Shown: positions 23,516 through 32,644 of the stretch, one piece after another
How the letters are laid out: every line of letters begins with the position of its first letter
Position numbering within the stretch: the first letter of the stretch is position 1
Source of the DNA: Paracoccus maritimus
GTDB lineage: Bacteria > Pseudomonadota > Alphaproteobacteria > Rhodobacterales > Rhodobacteraceae
Reading direction: 5' to 3'
DNA: 46,394 bases
Assembly (NCBI RefSeq): GCF_025195095.1
Contig: NZ_JANAVZ010000016.1
Coordinates: forward strand, 1-46,394
Notes under the pieces: model-generated
The model's database searches: none
The model's input: only the letters and a program-made list of their open reading frames with translations
What the model was told of the DNA's origin: nothing
Position numbers and translations under genes: made by a program

Positions 23516-24442
23516 ATGAAACATTTTCTGGACATCCACACCACCGCCAAGGACGACCTGCGGTCGATCATCGACCAGGCGCAGGCCATGAAGACGGCGC
23601 GCAACAATCGCCCAAAGGGTACGCCGGACGACGACCTGCCGCTGGCCGGGCGCATGGTCGCGCTGATCTTCGAGAAGCCCTCGACCCGCACCCGCGTCAG
23701 CTTTGACGTGGGCGTGCGTCAGATGGGCGGGCAGACCATGGTGCTGTCGGGGTCCGAGATGCAGTTGGGTCATGGAGAGACCATCGCCGATACTGCCCGT
23801 GTGCTGTCGCGCTATGTCGATCTGATCATGATCCGCACCTTCGAAGAGGCAACCCTGCAGGAGATGGCCGAATATGCCGATGTGCCGGTCATCAACGGGC
23901 TGACGAACCGCACCCATCCGTGCCAGATCATGGCCGATGTGATGACCTTCGAGGAACATCGCGGCCCGATCGGCGGCCGCAAGGTGGTCTGGGTGGGCGA
24001 CGGCAACAATGTCTGCGCCAGCGTGATCCACGCGGCGGGGCAGTTCGGCTTTGACTTCACCTTCACCGGACCGCCGCCGCTGGACCCGGAACGCGAGGCG
24101 CTGGAATTCGCCCGCGCGCAGGGTGTCGGCGTGACGATCGAGCGTGACCCGGCGAAGGCGGTCGAGGGCGCCGATCTGGTCTTTGCCGACACATGGGTCA
24201 GCATGCATGATCCGCAATCGGCCAAGGAACGCCGGCACAACCAGCTGCGCGGCTATCAGGTGAACGAGGCGCTGATGGCCCGCGCCAAGCCCGATTCGCT
24301 GTTCATGCATTGTCTGCCCGCCCATCGCGAGGACGAGGTCACAAGTGCCGTGATGGACGGCCCGCATTCAGTGATCTGGGACGAGGCCGAGAACCGTCTG
24401 CATGCCCAGAAGGCGGTGATGCGCTGGTGTCTTGGGGTCTGA
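23516..24442 (+). CDS. argF: Ornithine carbamoyltransferase
   Basis: A 308-residue anabolic ornithine carbamoyltransferase that forms citrulline from ornithine and carbamoyl phosphate. Key motifs: [13 protein letters not shown] (carbamoyl-phosphate-binding STRT), [11 protein letters not shown] (HPCQ), DTWVSM and FMHCLPAHR (ornithine-side HCLP). Length fits the family. The start ATG follows AAAGACACGCAG, a weak Shine-Dalgarno. With argD and the GNAT gene it forms an apparent arginine synthesis unit, ended by the terminator at 24468-24494. Confidence 0.96.
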   Translation: MKHFLDIHTTAKDDLRSIIDQAQAMKTARNNRPKGTPDDDLPLAGRMVALIFEKPSTRTRVSFDVGVRQMGGQTMVLSGSEMQLGHGETIADTARVLSRYVDLIMIRTFEEATLQEMAEYADVPVINGLTNRTHPCQIMADVMTFEEHRGPIGGRKVVWVGDGNNVCASVIHAAGQFGFDFTFTGPPPLDPEREALEFARAQGVGVTIERDPAKAVEGADLVFADTWVSMHDPQSAKERRHNQLRGYQVNEALMARAKPDSLFMHCLPAHREDEVTSAVMDGPHSVIWDEAENRLHAQKAVMRWCLGV

Positions 24443-24467
24443 TGATCTGCGACCGTTCCTTGATGCG

Positions 24468-24494
24468 CCCGCCGGTCCTGTCCGGCGGGTTTTT
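24468..24494 (+). terminator. Rho-independent terminator after argF
   Basis: Perfect 8-bp stem CCCGCCGG / CCGGCGGG (24468-24475, 24482-24489) with a 6-base loop, followed by TTTTT (24490-24494). It lies 25 bases after the argF stop. Confidence 0.92.
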
Positions 24495-24529
24495 CGGTCC
24501 GGGTGCGGCGTCACCAAAGCTTTGCGGCA

Positions 24530-24547
24530 CTGTCGCCTGATCGTCAC
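24530..24547 (+). promoter_or_regulatory. Pho box (PhoB site) upstream of phoX
   Basis: CTGTCGC-CTGA-TCGTCAC has the 7-4-7 direct-repeat layout of the Pho box (consensus two CTGTCAT/C units with a 4-base spacer). The first unit matches five of seven core bases contiguously (CTGTC), the second the last five (GTCAC). A -10-like CCTAAG follows about 8-9 bases downstream (24556-24561). The target gene phoX is a classic Pho-regulon member, which supports the call. Confidence 0.6.
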
Positions 24548-24622
24548 GCAGCTTGCCTAAGCGGATGGGGACCGGCCTGCGCATGACGTGGGCCGCGCCC
24601 AGCATCCAGCCAGGAGAGCGCC

Positions 24623-26614
24623 ATGAAAGACGATCAGCCTTCCCGCCATGTGTTCCGGACCAGCCAGCTGGAACAGGCCGACGGACCCGGCCTGAACCCC
24701 ACCAAGACCCCGACCATGGGCGAGATCATCGCCGCCCGCTTCTCGCGCCGCGGTTTCCTGCGCGGATCGATGGCATCGGTCGCGATCTCGGCCACGGTCA
24801 GCCCGATGGCGATCCTTGCGGCCGGTGACGCCCATGCGCAGGGCGCTGTCGAAGGATCGGTGTTCGATTTCCCCGAGGTCCAGGCCGGTGTCGATGCCGA
24901 TCATCACGTCGCCGAAGGCTATGACGCCGATGTGCTGCTGCGCTGGGGCGACAAGATCTTTGCCGATGCGCCCGAATTCGACCCGACGAACCAGTCCGAG
25001 GCCGCGCAGGAACGCCAGTTCGGCTATAACAACGATTTCGTGGGCTTCATCCCGCTGGAGGGGGCCGACGATCACGGCCTGCTGGTCGTGAACCACGAAT
25101 ACACCAACGAACACCTGATGTTCCCGGGCATCGTCACCATCGAGGGAGGCGAGATCACGGTGGCCGAGGCAACCGAGGATCGCGTCAATATCGAGATGGC
25201 GGCCCATGGCGGCACGGTGATCGAGATCCGCAAGGTGGACGGCAAATGGCAGCCGGTTCTGGACGGCGCGATGAACCGTCGCATCACTGCCAAGACGCCG
25301 ATGCAGATCACCGGACCTGCCGCGGGCCACGCACGTCTGCAAACGAACGCCGACCCGACCGGCACGGAGGTGCTGGGCACGATCAACAACTGCGCCGGCG
25401 GTGTGACCCCGTGGGGCACCTACATCATGGCCGAGGAGAATTTCCACGGCTATTTCACCGGCGAACTGCCTGCCGATCATGCCGAAGCCGCCAACTACGA
25501 GCGCGTCGGCGTTCCCGGCGGCAGCTATGACTGGGGCAGGTTCCACGACCGCTTCGACCTGTCCAAGGAACCCAACGAGCCGAACCGCTTCGGCTGGGTC
25601 GTCGAGGTGGATGTGAACGACCCTGCATCGACCCCGAAAAAGCGCACCGCCCTTGGCCGCTTCAAGCATGAAGGTGCCGAAAGCGCGCTGGCCAAGGACG
25701 GCCGCGTGGTCTTCTATCTGGGTGACGACGAGCGTTTCGACTATGTCTATAAATTCGTGACCGCGGGCACTTATGACCCCGATGACCGCGCCGCGAACAT
25801 GGATCTGCTGGACGAGGGCACGCTGTATGTGGCGCGCTTCGACGAAGGCGGCAATGTCGAATGGCTGCCGCTGATTCACGGCGAAGGCCCGCTGACCGCC
25901 GAGAACGGCTTTGAAAGCCAGGCCGACGTGCTGATCGAGACGCGCCGCGCCGCCGACCTGCTGGAAGCGACGCCGATGGACCGGCCCGAGGATATCCAGC
26001 CGAACCCCGAGACCGGCCGTGCCTATGTCATGCTGACCAACAACACCAAGCGCGAAGAGGCGAACGCCGCCAACCCGCGCGTGGAGAACGCATTCGGCCA
26101 CATCATCGAGATCAGCGAGGATGGCGGCGATCTGGCGGCCCTGACCGGCAAGTGGGAAATCCTGGTCCAGTGCGGCGATCCGTCGATCGCCGAGGTGGGC
26201 GCGACCTTCTCGACCGAGACGACCGCGAATGGCTGGTTCGGGATGCCGGACAACTGCGCGGTGGACAGCGATGGGCGGCTGTGGGTGTCGACCGACGGCA
26301 ATTCGCCGTCGGATACCGGCCGGACGGACGGCCTGTGGGCGATGGATACCGAAGGCGCCGCACGCGGCACCTCGCGGCTGTTCTATCGCGTGCCGGTCGG
26401 TGCCGAGATGTGTGGCCCGTGTCCGACGCCGGATCTGACGACCTTCTTCGTGGCGGTGCAGCATCCGGCGGATGGCGGCGATGACTGGGAAGGTTTTGGC
26501 CGTCCGTCCTATTACGAGGATCTGTCAACCCGCTGGCCCGATTTCGACGATGCGATGCCGGTTCGTCCGTCGGTCGTGGCGATCACCAAGCAGGGCGGCG
26601 GCAAGATCGGCTGA
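24623..26614 (+). CDS. phoX: PhoX-type alkaline phosphatase (DUF839), Tat-exported
   Basis: A 663-residue PhoX family phosphatase. It releases phosphate from organic phosphoesters in the periplasm and uses calcium and iron rather than zinc. The Tat signal is clear: FSRRGFLRG at about 43-51, then a hydrophobic stretch ending in AHAQG near residue 75. The conserved block NNCAGGVTPWGTYIMAEENF carries the family's cysteine and glutamate metal ligands. FGWVVEVDVND, LGRFKHEGAE and VYYLGDDERFDYVYKFV-like segments also fit. The start ATG has CAGGAGAGCGCC upstream. A Pho box lies about 75 bases upstream. It stands alone, with terminators on both sides. Confidence 0.92.
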   Translation: MKDDQPSRHVFRTSQLEQADGPGLNPTKTPTMGEIIAARFSRRGFLRGSMASVAISATVSPMAILAAGDAHAQGAVEGSVFDFPEVQAGVDADHHVAEGYDADVLLRWGDKIFADAPEFDPTNQSEAAQERQFGYNNDFVGFIPLEGADDHGLLVVNHEYTNEHLMFPGIVTIEGGEITVAEATEDRVNIEMAAHGGTVIEIRKVDGKWQPVLDGAMNRRITAKTPMQITGPAAGHARLQTNADPTGTEVLGTINNCAGGVTPWGTYIMAEENFHGYFTGELPADHAEAANYERVGVPGGSYDWGRFHDRFDLSKEPNEPNRFGWVVEVDVNDPASTPKKRTALGRFKHEGAESALAKDGRVVFYLGDDERFDYVYKFVTAGTYDPDDRAANMDLLDEGTLYVARFDEGGNVEWLPLIHGEGPLTAENGFESQADVLIETRRAADLLEATPMDRPEDIQPNPETGRAYVMLTNNTKREEANAANPRVENAFGHIIEISEDGGDLAALTGKWEILVQCGDPSIAEVGATFSTETTANGWFGMPDNCAVDSDGRLWVSTDGNSPSDTGRTDGLWAMDTEGAARGTSRLFYRVPVGAEMCGPCPTPDLTTFFVAVQHPADGGDDWEGFGRPSYYEDLSTRWPDFDDAMPVRPSVVAITKQGGGKIG

Positions 26615-26666
26615 TCCTGTCCGCTGTCACAAGGACGGGCGGCCGATGGCCGCCCGACGCGATACG

Positions 26667-26696
26667 AAAACCCCGCGCGGTGGCGCGGGGTTTGTT
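26667..26696. terminator. Bidirectional terminator between phoX and bla
   Basis: Perfect 8-bp stem CCCCGCGC / GCGCGGGG (26671-26678, 26683-26690) with loop GGTG, flanked by AAAA on the left and TTTGTTG on the right. It can serve the plus-strand phoX and the convergent minus-strand beta-lactamase. Confidence 0.88.
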
Positions 26697-26719
26697 GTTG
26701 CTGCCGAGATGCCAGCAGG

Positions 26720-27601
26720 TCAGCCGCGGATCAGCGCCACGACATCGCTGCCGATCCTTTGCAGTGCGGCGTCGCGGGTGGCGAAATCGGCGTCCATGTC
26801 GGACAGGAAGATCGTCACGATCCATGGTGCAGCATCATCAGGGTTGATGACGGCCACGATGTTGCGGTTGTGGTCGCCGCTGCCCGATTTGTCGAGGATC
26901 CGCCAGCCGGCGGGGGCGTCACGGCGCAGAAGCTTGCCGGTCACGCCGCCATGGCGCATCCATTCGGTCAACTGATCGCGCGCGACGGGGGACAGCGCAT
27001 CGCCAAGCAGCATCCTGCGCAGCGATTCCGCAAAGGCCGCCGGGGTCGTCGTGTCGCGTGGATCGCCCGGCGCAAAGCGGTTCAGTGCGGGTTCGTACCT
27101 GTCCAGACGGCTGACCCGATCGCCCAGGTCGCGGAAGTACCCGGTGACGGCTTGCGGTCCGCCCAGATGATCGATCAGAAGATTGGCGGCCGTATTGTCG
27201 CTTTGGTCGATCGCGGCGAGGCAAAGTTCCGCGATCGTCATCTCGCCGCCCACATGCCTTTCCGCGACCGGTGCATACTCCACGAGGTCCGATTGCTGAA
27301 CGGGCAGTTTCTGGGACAGCGCAAGGTTGCCGAGATCGGCGCGGGCCAGAACGGCGCCGCAGATCGGCACCTTGACCGTGCTGTTCATCAGGAAGCGTTC
27401 ATCGTCGCGATGGGACCAGGTAAAATCCGACCCGGTATCGACAATCGCAATGCCGACGCGGCTGTCGAACTGGCTTTCGATCTGCGCGACGGTGGCGGCA
27501 AGTGTTTCGACAGGTGTTTCGGCCAGCGAGGCGCCGGCCAGAGACAGGCCGAGGGCGAACCCTGCCGCCATCTGCGACAGGGAAGAGGCGGTCAACCGCA
27601 T
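26720..27601 (-). CDS. bla: Class A beta-lactamase
   Basis: A 293-residue serine beta-lactamase that hydrolyses beta-lactams in the periplasm. It has a signal peptide (MAAGFALGLSLAGASLA) and all class A motifs: S74-T-V-K77, S134-D-N136, E170 in EPALN (omega loop) and K238-S-G240. The chosen start ATG 27601 has AAGGA at good spacing; an alternative ATG at 27616 adds MKEIT. The spectrum cannot be predicted from sequence alone. The neighbour is a divergent AmpR-type LysR regulator, the usual arrangement of inducible chromosomal beta-lactamases, so the gene is probably induced by cell-wall fragments. Base composition matches the core, so this looks resident, not recently acquired. Confidence 0.94.
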   Translation of the reverse strand: MRLTASSLSQMAAGFALGLSLAGASLAETPVETLAATVAQIESQFDSRVGIAIVDTGSDFTWSHRDDERFLMNSTVKVPICGAVLARADLGNLALSQKLPVQQSDLVEYAPVAERHVGGEMTIAELCLAAIDQSDNTAANLLIDHLGGPQAVTGYFRDLGDRVSRLDRYEPALNRFAPGDPRDTTTPAAFAESLRRMLLGDALSPVARDQLTEWMRHGGVTGKLLRRDAPAGWRILDKSGSGDHNRNIVAVINPDDAAPWIVTIFLSDMDADFATRDAALQRIGSDVVALIRG

Positions 27602-27642
27602 GGTGATTTCCTTCATGATTTGCGCCGGTGGGCGCGGGTCAG

Positions 27643-27658
27643 GACATGAGGTCATGTC
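27643..27658. promoter_or_regulatory. Palindromic operator in the bla-ampR intergenic region
   Basis: GACATGA-GG-TCATGTC is a perfect 7-2-7 inverted repeat in the 135-base region between the divergent genes, 42 bases upstream of the bla start and 79 bases from ampR. LysR-type regulators bind dyads in exactly such divergent regions. It may instead serve another regulator. Confidence 0.5.
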
Positions 27659-27736
27659 ATGAGACTTTTCTATTTCGGCTTGCAGAAGCGGCGCAAACGA
27701 CAAATCTTATGGCCTGTCATTAGGTGAGGTAATTTC

Positions 27737-28624
27737 ATGGACCGTCCCGATCTGCCGCTGAACGCGCTGCGCGTGTTCGAGGTCGCGATGCGTCAAGGCA
27801 GTTTCACCAAGGCCGCGACCGAATTGCGCGTGACCCAGGCTGCCGTCAGCCATCAGATCGCCCGACTGGAGGATCTGATCGGGGCAAAGCTGTTTCTGCG
27901 CACCTCGCGCGGTCTGGCGCCGACCGATGAGGGGCGCCTTCTGTTTCCGGTGCTGGAGCAGGGTTTCGATGCGATGTCACGAGCGATCGAGCGTCTGAAC
28001 GCCCGGCGCGACATTGAGGTGCTGCAGGTTGGTGTGAACACGACCTTTGCGCTTGGCTGGCTGATGCCCCGGCTTGACGCGTTTCGGCGCGCGCATCCCC
28101 GGATCGATCTGCGCATCGCGACCAACAACAACCGGGTCGAGATCCTGCGCGAGGGGCTGGACATGGCGATCCGGTTTGGCACCGGCGGATGGACCGGGCA
28201 CGAGGTGGTGCCGCTGATCGAGGCCCCGTTGTCGCCGCTCTGTTCGCCGGACCTGGCGCGGCAGCTGCTGGATCCGGCCGATCTGGCGCAGGTGACCTTG
28301 TTGCGCAGCTATCGCAGCGCGGAATGGCCCGATTGGTTTGACGCCGCGGGCGTGGTCTGTCCGGCGGTGCAGGGGCCGGTTCTTGACAGTTCGGTGGCGC
28401 TTGCCGAACTGGCGGCATCCGGCGCGGGTGCGGCGCTGCTGCCGGTGGCCATGTTCGAAAGATACATCGCCCAGGGGCGGCTGACGCAGCCGTTCGGCGT
28501 CAGCGTCCCGGCCGGGCGCTATTATCTGGCATGGCCATCGGATCGTCGGGCGACCCCGGCCATGACCGCGTTCCTGCATTGGCTTGTGGGCGCGAGCGCC
28601 CGGGACGGCCTGCCCGGCGAATGA
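27737..28624 (+). CDS. ampR: AmpR/GcvA-type LysR regulator
   Basis: A 295-residue LysR-type regulator of the AmpR/GcvA branch. The N-terminal winged HTH is clear (LPLNALRVFEVAMRQGSFTK, then ELRVTQAAVSHQIARLE). The co-inducer domain follows (VGVNTTFALGWLMPRL, DMAIRFGTGGW, SSVALAELAASGAGAALLP). AmpR senses muropeptides and switches the divergent beta-lactamase gene; divergence from a class A enzyme here supports that role. The start at ATG 27737 gives the canonical MxRPxLPLNALRxFE beginning. A terminator follows directly. Confidence 0.88.
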   Translation: MDRPDLPLNALRVFEVAMRQGSFTKAATELRVTQAAVSHQIARLEDLIGAKLFLRTSRGLAPTDEGRLLFPVLEQGFDAMSRAIERLNARRDIEVLQVGVNTTFALGWLMPRLDAFRRAHPRIDLRIATNNNRVEILREGLDMAIRFGTGGWTGHEVVPLIEAPLSPLCSPDLARQLLDPADLAQVTLLRSYRSAEWPDWFDAAGVVCPAVQGPVLDSSVALAELAASGAGAALLPVAMFERYIAQGRLTQPFGVSVPAGRYYLAWPSDRRATPAMTAFLHWLVGASARDGLPGE

Positions 28625-28626
28625 GG

Positions 28627-28652
28627 AAAAGGCCGCGCGGGCGCGGCCTTTT
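28627..28652. terminator. Bidirectional terminator between ampR and pckA
   Basis: AAAAGGCCGCGC-GG-GCGCGGCCTTTT forms a 12-bp inverted repeat (effective loop GCGGGC) directly after the ampR stop, with A-run and T-run at its ends. The convergent pckA ends at 28673. Confidence 0.9.
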
Positions 28653-28672
28653 CGCAGGTCTTGCGCTGCCCT

Positions 28673-30268
28673 TCAGCCGATGGCTGCGGCGCGCACTTCG
28701 TCGTCGATGGCTTCCAGATACTGCGCGAAATTGTCGCTGAACATCTGGACCAGCTTTTGTGCCTGCCGATCATAGGCCTGACGGTCGGCCCATGTCTGGC
28801 GCGGGTCCAGCAGCACGTCCGACACGCCCGGCACCGATACCGGCACCTCGAACCCGAAATTCGCATCCTTGCGGAATTCGACATCGTTCAGGCTGCCGTC
28901 CAGCGCGGCTGACAACAGCGCGCGGGTGGCGCGGATCGGCATGCGCGAGCCTTCGCCGAATGCGCCGCCGGTCCAGCCGGTGTTCACCAGCCAGCAGCTT
29001 GCGCCGTACTGGGCGATCTTGTCGGCCAGCAGCTTGCCATAGACCTCGGGGCGGCGCGGCATGAAGGGCGCACCGAAGCAGGTCGAGAAGGTCGGGACAG
29101 GTTCGGTCACGCCGACCTCGGTGCCCGGTGTCTTCGAGGTGAAGCCCGACAGGAAGTGATACATGGCCTGCGCCGGCGTCAGGCGCGCGATCGGCGGCAG
29201 CACGCCATAGGCATCGCAGGTCAGCATGATCACGTTCTTCGGGTGCCCGCCAAGGCTGGTTTCCGACGCGTTCGAGATCGCGTCCAGCGGATAGGCGCAG
29301 CGCATGTTGTCGGTGATCGAGTTGTCCTCGAAATCCAGCTCGAACGTGTCGGGATCAAAGACCATGTTCTCGATCACGGTGCCAAAGCGCGAGCAGGTGG
29401 CGTGGATTTCAGGCTCTGCCTCGGCCGACAGGTTGATGGTCTTCGCATAGCAGCCACCTTCGAAGTTGAAGATGCCGTTATCCGACCAGCCATGTTCGTC
29501 ATCGCCGATCAGCACGCGGCTTGGATCGGCCGACAGCGTCGTCTTGCCGGTGCCCGACAGGCCGAAGAAGATCGCGCTGTCATCGGGATCGCCCGGCGCG
29601 TGGTTGGCGCTGCAATGCATCGGCATGATGCCCTTGCCCGGCAGGATGTAGTTCAGAAGCGTGAAGACCGATTTCTTGTTCTCGCCCGCATAGGCGGTGC
29701 CGCCGATCAGGATCAGCTTCTTCTGGAAGTTCAGTGCGATGACGGTCTCACCGCGGCAGCCATGGCGTGCGGGGTCGGCCTTGAAGCTTGGGCAGTTGAT
29801 GATCGTGAACTCGGGGTTGAAGGTCGCCAGTTCGGCGGCTTCGGGGCGGCGCAGCAGGTGACGGATGAACAGACCGTGCCATGCCAGTTCCGTGACGACG
29901 CGGACATCCAACCGTTCCTGGGGATCGGCGCCGCCGAACAGATCCTGAACGAAGTAGTCGCGGCCCTTCATGTGCGCCAGCATGTCCTGATGCAACAGGT
30001 CGAAGGCGTCGGGGGCCATCGGCTTGTTGTTTTCCCACCAGATCGTGTCTTCGACATCGGGGGTGCGGACCACGAACTTGTCCTTGGGCGACCGGCCGGT
30101 ATGGGCGCCCGTCGTCACCAGAAAGGCGCCGCCAAGACCAATCCGCCCTTCGTCGCGGGCGACCGCTTCGGTCATCAAAGCGGGTTCCAGCAGGTTGTAA
30201 TAAACCCGGCCGAGGCCCTCAATACCCTGATCTTCCAGTCGGCAGTTCGGGTTTACGCGCGTGTTCAT
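28673..30268 (-). CDS. pckA: Phosphoenolpyruvate carboxykinase (ATP)
   Basis: A 531-residue ATP-dependent PEPCK that converts oxaloacetate to PEP, the entry to gluconeogenesis. The P-loop is [11 protein letters not shown], the metal/phosphate block is [20 protein letters not shown], and the substrate region has [13 protein letters not shown] near the N-terminus and LVNTGWTGG further on. Length fits the ATP form (about 520-540). It is divergent from the hprK operon across 209 bases containing LacI-type operator sequences (30364-30404). PckA is often placed beside this PTS-related regulatory locus in alphaproteobacteria. Confidence 0.97.
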   Translation of the reverse strand: MNTRVNPNCRLEDQGIEGLGRVYYNLLEPALMTEAVARDEGRIGLGGAFLVTTGAHTGRSPKDKFVVRTPDVEDTIWWENNKPMAPDAFDLLHQDMLAHMKGRDYFVQDLFGGADPQERLDVRVVTELAWHGLFIRHLLRRPEAAELATFNPEFTIINCPSFKADPARHGCRGETVIALNFQKKLILIGGTAYAGENKKSVFTLLNYILPGKGIMPMHCSANHAPGDPDDSAIFFGLSGTGKTTLSADPSRVLIGDDEHGWSDNGIFNFEGGCYAKTINLSAEAEPEIHATCSRFGTVIENMVFDPDTFELDFEDNSITDNMRCAYPLDAISNASETSLGGHPKNVIMLTCDAYGVLPPIARLTPAQAMYHFLSGFTSKTPGTEVGVTEPVPTFSTCFGAPFMPRRPEVYGKLLADKIAQYGASCWLVNTGWTGGAFGEGSRMPIRATRALLSAALDGSLNDVEFRKDANFGFEVPVSVPGVSDVLLDPRQTWADRQAYDRQAQKLVQMFSDNFAQYLEAIDDEVRAAAIG

Positions 30269-30363
30269 GTCTGTAACGCTCCTGACTTCATGCTCGCCTG
30301 CGACAGTTCCGTGACGCAGTATGCGCGGGCTATAGCATGCGCGGGAGCTGAAAAAAGACGGGC

Positions 30364-30404
30364 GCGCTAACGGTTAGCGCAAACGTAAAATGTTATCGCC
30401 AACA
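30364..30404. promoter_or_regulatory. LacI-type operators between pckA and hprK
   Basis: GCGCTAAC-G-GTTAGCGC (30364-30380) is a perfect 8-1-8 palindrome. It runs into GGTTAGCGCAAACG (30372-30385) and is followed by TGTTATCGCCAACA (30391-30404). The last two resemble the TGTTAxCGxTAACA-type operators of LacI/GalR regulators and are centred 19 bases apart. In rhizobia a LacI-type protein, PckR, controls pckA. A related regulator could act here on pckA, hprK or both. Confidence 0.5.
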
Positions 30405-30477
30405 TAGGTCGCTCGGCGGCGTTTCGGGCGCAAAGTTAACCAATTCCGGCAATGATCGGGAAGGAAAGGTGATTCGC

Positions 30478-30891
30478 ATGGTGCAGCTTCATGCCACGAC
30501 AATCGCGGTCGACGGGCGCGGTCTGCTGATTCTGGGTCCGTCGGGGGCGGGAAAATCATGTCTCGCGTTGCAGATGATGGCGGTCGGCGCGGCGCTTGTG
30601 GCCGATGACCGGACTGATGTGACCCGCGATGGCGCGGCGCTGATCGCCAGTTGCCCCGCGCCGCTGTGCGGACGCATCGAGGCGCGTGGCGTTGGGATTC
30701 TTGCGGCGTCGGATCATGGCCCCGTCCAACTGGCCGCGATCGCCGATCTGGGCCGGTCCGAGACGGATCGGCTGCCGAAATCGCGAGAACATGACCTTTT
30801 GGGTATCGCCTTGCCACTTGTTCTCGGGCCGTATCGCCCGCATCTTTATGCTGCGTTGCGGCAGTTTCTGGTGGCCGGGCGCGTGGCATGA
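30478..30891 (+). CDS. hprK: HPr kinase/phosphorylase, short alphaproteobacterial form
   Basis: A 137-residue HprK consisting only of the catalytic C-terminal domain, as is usual in alphaproteobacteria (Firmicutes enzymes have about 310 residues). The Walker A is GPSGAGKS at 20-27; [20 protein letters not shown] and [11 protein letters not shown] carry the HprK signature regions. It phosphorylates a regulatory serine of HPr, here encoded three genes downstream. ATG 30478 is preferred: AGGAAAGG lies 8 bases upstream; GTG 30469 would place the start inside that site. The stop overlaps the rapZ start (ATGA). Confidence 0.92.
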   Translation: MVQLHATTIAVDGRGLLILGPSGAGKSCLALQMMAVGAALVADDRTDVTRDGAALIASCPAPLCGRIEARGVGILAASDHGPVQLAAIADLGRSETDRLPKSREHDLLGIALPLVLGPYRPHLYAALRQFLVAGRVA

Positions 30892-31940
30892 AAGGTAGTG
30901 ACACGGGAATGGAAGATCGGTGCGGCATGGCGCATGAGGTCGCGACGTCGGACGACACGCAGACCGGCGCACAGCAGGCACAAAGGGTTGTGCTGGTGAC
31001 CGGGCCATCGGGCGCCGGGCGATCGACCGCGATCAACGTGCTTGAAGATCTTGGCTTCGAGGCGATCGACAACCTGCCGCTGTCGCTGATCCCGCGGCTG
31101 CTGGACGGTCCGGGCCGTCCCACACCGCTGGCCCTTGGGCTGGATGTGCGCAACCGCGATTTTTCTGCGGCGAATGTGATCGAGATGATCGACCGGCTGA
31201 CCCGCAATCCGGACTATGCGCCCGAAGTGCTGTTTCTGGATTGCGCGCTGGATGTGCTGGTGCGCCGCTACAACGAAACGCGTCGCCGCCATCCGCTGGC
31301 GCCCGACGGTTCGCCCCTGTCCGGGATCACGAACGAGCTGGATCTGCTGGGGCCGATCAGATCGCGCGCCGAAGTGCTGGTCGATACAAGCGAACTGTCC
31401 CCGCACGACCTCAAGGCGGAACTGACCCGCTGGTTCGACATCCGTCCCGATCACGGGCTCAGCGTGTCGCTGCATTCCTTCAGCTACAAGCGCGGGGTGC
31501 CGCGCGGCGTGGATCTGATGTTCGACTGCCGGTGTCTGAGCAATCCGCATTGGGAAGCCGGGCTGCGCCAGATGAACGGCCAGGATCCCGAGGTTCAGGA
31601 CTTTGTCGCCGCCGATCCCCGATTCGCGGAATTCTTCGGGCGTATCCGCGATCTGATCCTGTTTCTGCTGCCCGCACATCTGGAAGAGGGCAAATCGCAT
31701 GTTTCGATCGGCTTTGGGTGTACCGGAGGGCAACACCGTTCCGTCACTTTGGCGGAGAAGATGTCGGTCGCGCTTGCAGATGCCGGGTGGCCAGTGTCAA
31801 TAAGGCATCGTGAACTGGAGCGTCGAATGCCGATGCAACTGTCCTTCGGGGGCAGGGGGACGGCACCGGCGCAGCATTCGTCCGAGCGTGACCGCGATGA
31901 TCGCGGCGCGCCGGCTTCTGGACTTGGTGGGGCGCGTTGA
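30888..31940 (+). CDS. rapZ: RapZ-family P-loop nucleotide-binding protein
   Basis: A 350-residue RapZ (YvcJ) family protein. It has a Walker A GPSGAGRS near residue 40, a [16 protein letters not shown] block, a central RRHPLAPDG and [17 protein letters not shown] region, and the C-terminal RNA-binding signature [12 protein letters not shown]. In E. coli RapZ binds the small RNA GlmZ and guides RNase E; in alphaproteobacteria the role is less clear. It is longer than the usual about 285 residues, with about 30 extra at the N-terminus and a charged tail of about 30 at the C-terminus ([14 protein letters not shown]). Overlaps of four bases link it to hprK and EIIA. Confidence 0.92.
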   Translation: MKGSDTGMEDRCGMAHEVATSDDTQTGAQQAQRVVLVTGPSGAGRSTAINVLEDLGFEAIDNLPLSLIPRLLDGPGRPTPLALGLDVRNRDFSAANVIEMIDRLTRNPDYAPEVLFLDCALDVLVRRYNETRRRHPLAPDGSPLSGITNELDLLGPIRSRAEVLVDTSELSPHDLKAELTRWFDIRPDHGLSVSLHSFSYKRGVPRGVDLMFDCRCLSNPHWEAGLRQMNGQDPEVQDFVAADPRFAEFFGRIRDLILFLLPAHLEEGKSHVSIGFGCTGGQHRSVTLAEKMSVALADAGWPVSIRHRELERRMPMQLSFGGRGTAPAQHSSERDRDDRGAPASGLGGAR

Positions 31941-32359
31941 TCGGAATTGTCATCGTAGCGCATGGTGGACTGGCGCGGGAATATCGTTCGGCGGTAGAGC
32001 ATGTGGTCGGGCCGCAGGCCGGAATCGCGGCTGTCGCGATCGAGGATGACCATGATCGTGCCGCCAAGACCTCTGAGATTCGGGCCGCCGCCGATGCCGT
32101 CGATCTTGGCGATGGGGTCGTCGTGGTGACCGATCTGTTCGGCGGATCGCCATCCAACCTGTCGCTGCCGGCCTGCGCCTTCCGGGACCGGACCATTCTT
32201 TACGGGGCCAATCTGCCGATGCTGGTGAAACTGGCGAAGTCGCGCCATCTTCCGGTGGCCGACGCCGTGGCCTTCGCCAAGGAAGCCGGGCGGAAATACA
32301 TCAATTCCTACAACGTCCCACCGGAAAGCGTCCTGGACATGGGATCGCCCGCCAGATGA
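31937..32359 (+). CDS. manX: PTS EIIA component, mannose type
   Basis: A 140-residue EIIA-Man domain protein. The phosphorylatable histidine is His9 in [24 protein letters not shown] and [10 protein letters not shown] are typical. No EIIB, EIIC or EIID is present, so it belongs to the regulatory, non-transporting PTS of alphaproteobacteria and accepts phosphate from HPr. The start is a TTG at 31937 that overlaps the rapZ stop (TTGA). It gives the canonical [10 protein letters not shown] beginning; no ATG is near. Confidence 0.93.
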   Translation: MIGIVIVAHGGLAREYRSAVEHVVGPQAGIAAVAIEDDHDRAAKTSEIRAAADAVDLGDGVVVVTDLFGGSPSNLSLPACAFRDRTILYGANLPMLVKLAKSRHLPVADAVAFAKEAGRKYINSYNVPPESVLDMGSPAR

Positions 32360-32634
32360 GCCAGACCGTCACGCGTGAACTGGCAATCATCAACGAAAAG
32401 GGCCTGCACGCGCGGGCCAGCGCCAAGTTCGTCGATGTGGTCGAACGTTTCGATGCTCGGGCCGAGGTCGCGAAGGACGGGATGAGCGTGTCGGGCGATT
32501 CGATCATGGGACTGCTGATGCTGACCGCGCCGCGCGGATCGACCGTCACCGTCACCGTCTCGGGCCCCGAGGCCGAGGCATTGGCCGACGCGCTGGAAGC
32601 GCTGGTCGGCGATTATTTCGGCGAAGGCATGTAA
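32356..32634 (+). CDS. ptsH: HPr phosphocarrier protein
   Basis: A 92-residue HPr. His18 in EKGLHARASAKF receives phosphate from enzyme I; Ser49 in SGDSIMGLLML is the site used by HprK, so both regulatory sites are intact. It closes the four-gene hprK-rapZ-EIIA-HPr unit, with ATGA overlap at its start. Enzyme I (PtsP/PtsI) is not in this window. The locus is thought to couple carbon and nitrogen state to gene regulation, fitting the adjacent pckA. Confidence 0.95.
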   Translation: MSQTVTRELAIINEKGLHARASAKFVDVVERFDARAEVAKDGMSVSGDSIMGLLMLTAPRGSTVTVTVSGPEAEALADALEALVGDYFGEGM

Positions 32635-32644
32635 GGCCGCCGAT

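Noticed and set aside
24557..26464. 635-codon minus-strand frame opposite phoX
   Set aside because: High-GC antisense shadow. The plus strand has the Tat signal, PhoX motifs, ribosome binding site and Pho box.
29156..30370. 404-codon plus-strand frame opposite pckA
   Set aside because: Antisense shadow of a fully conserved pckA.
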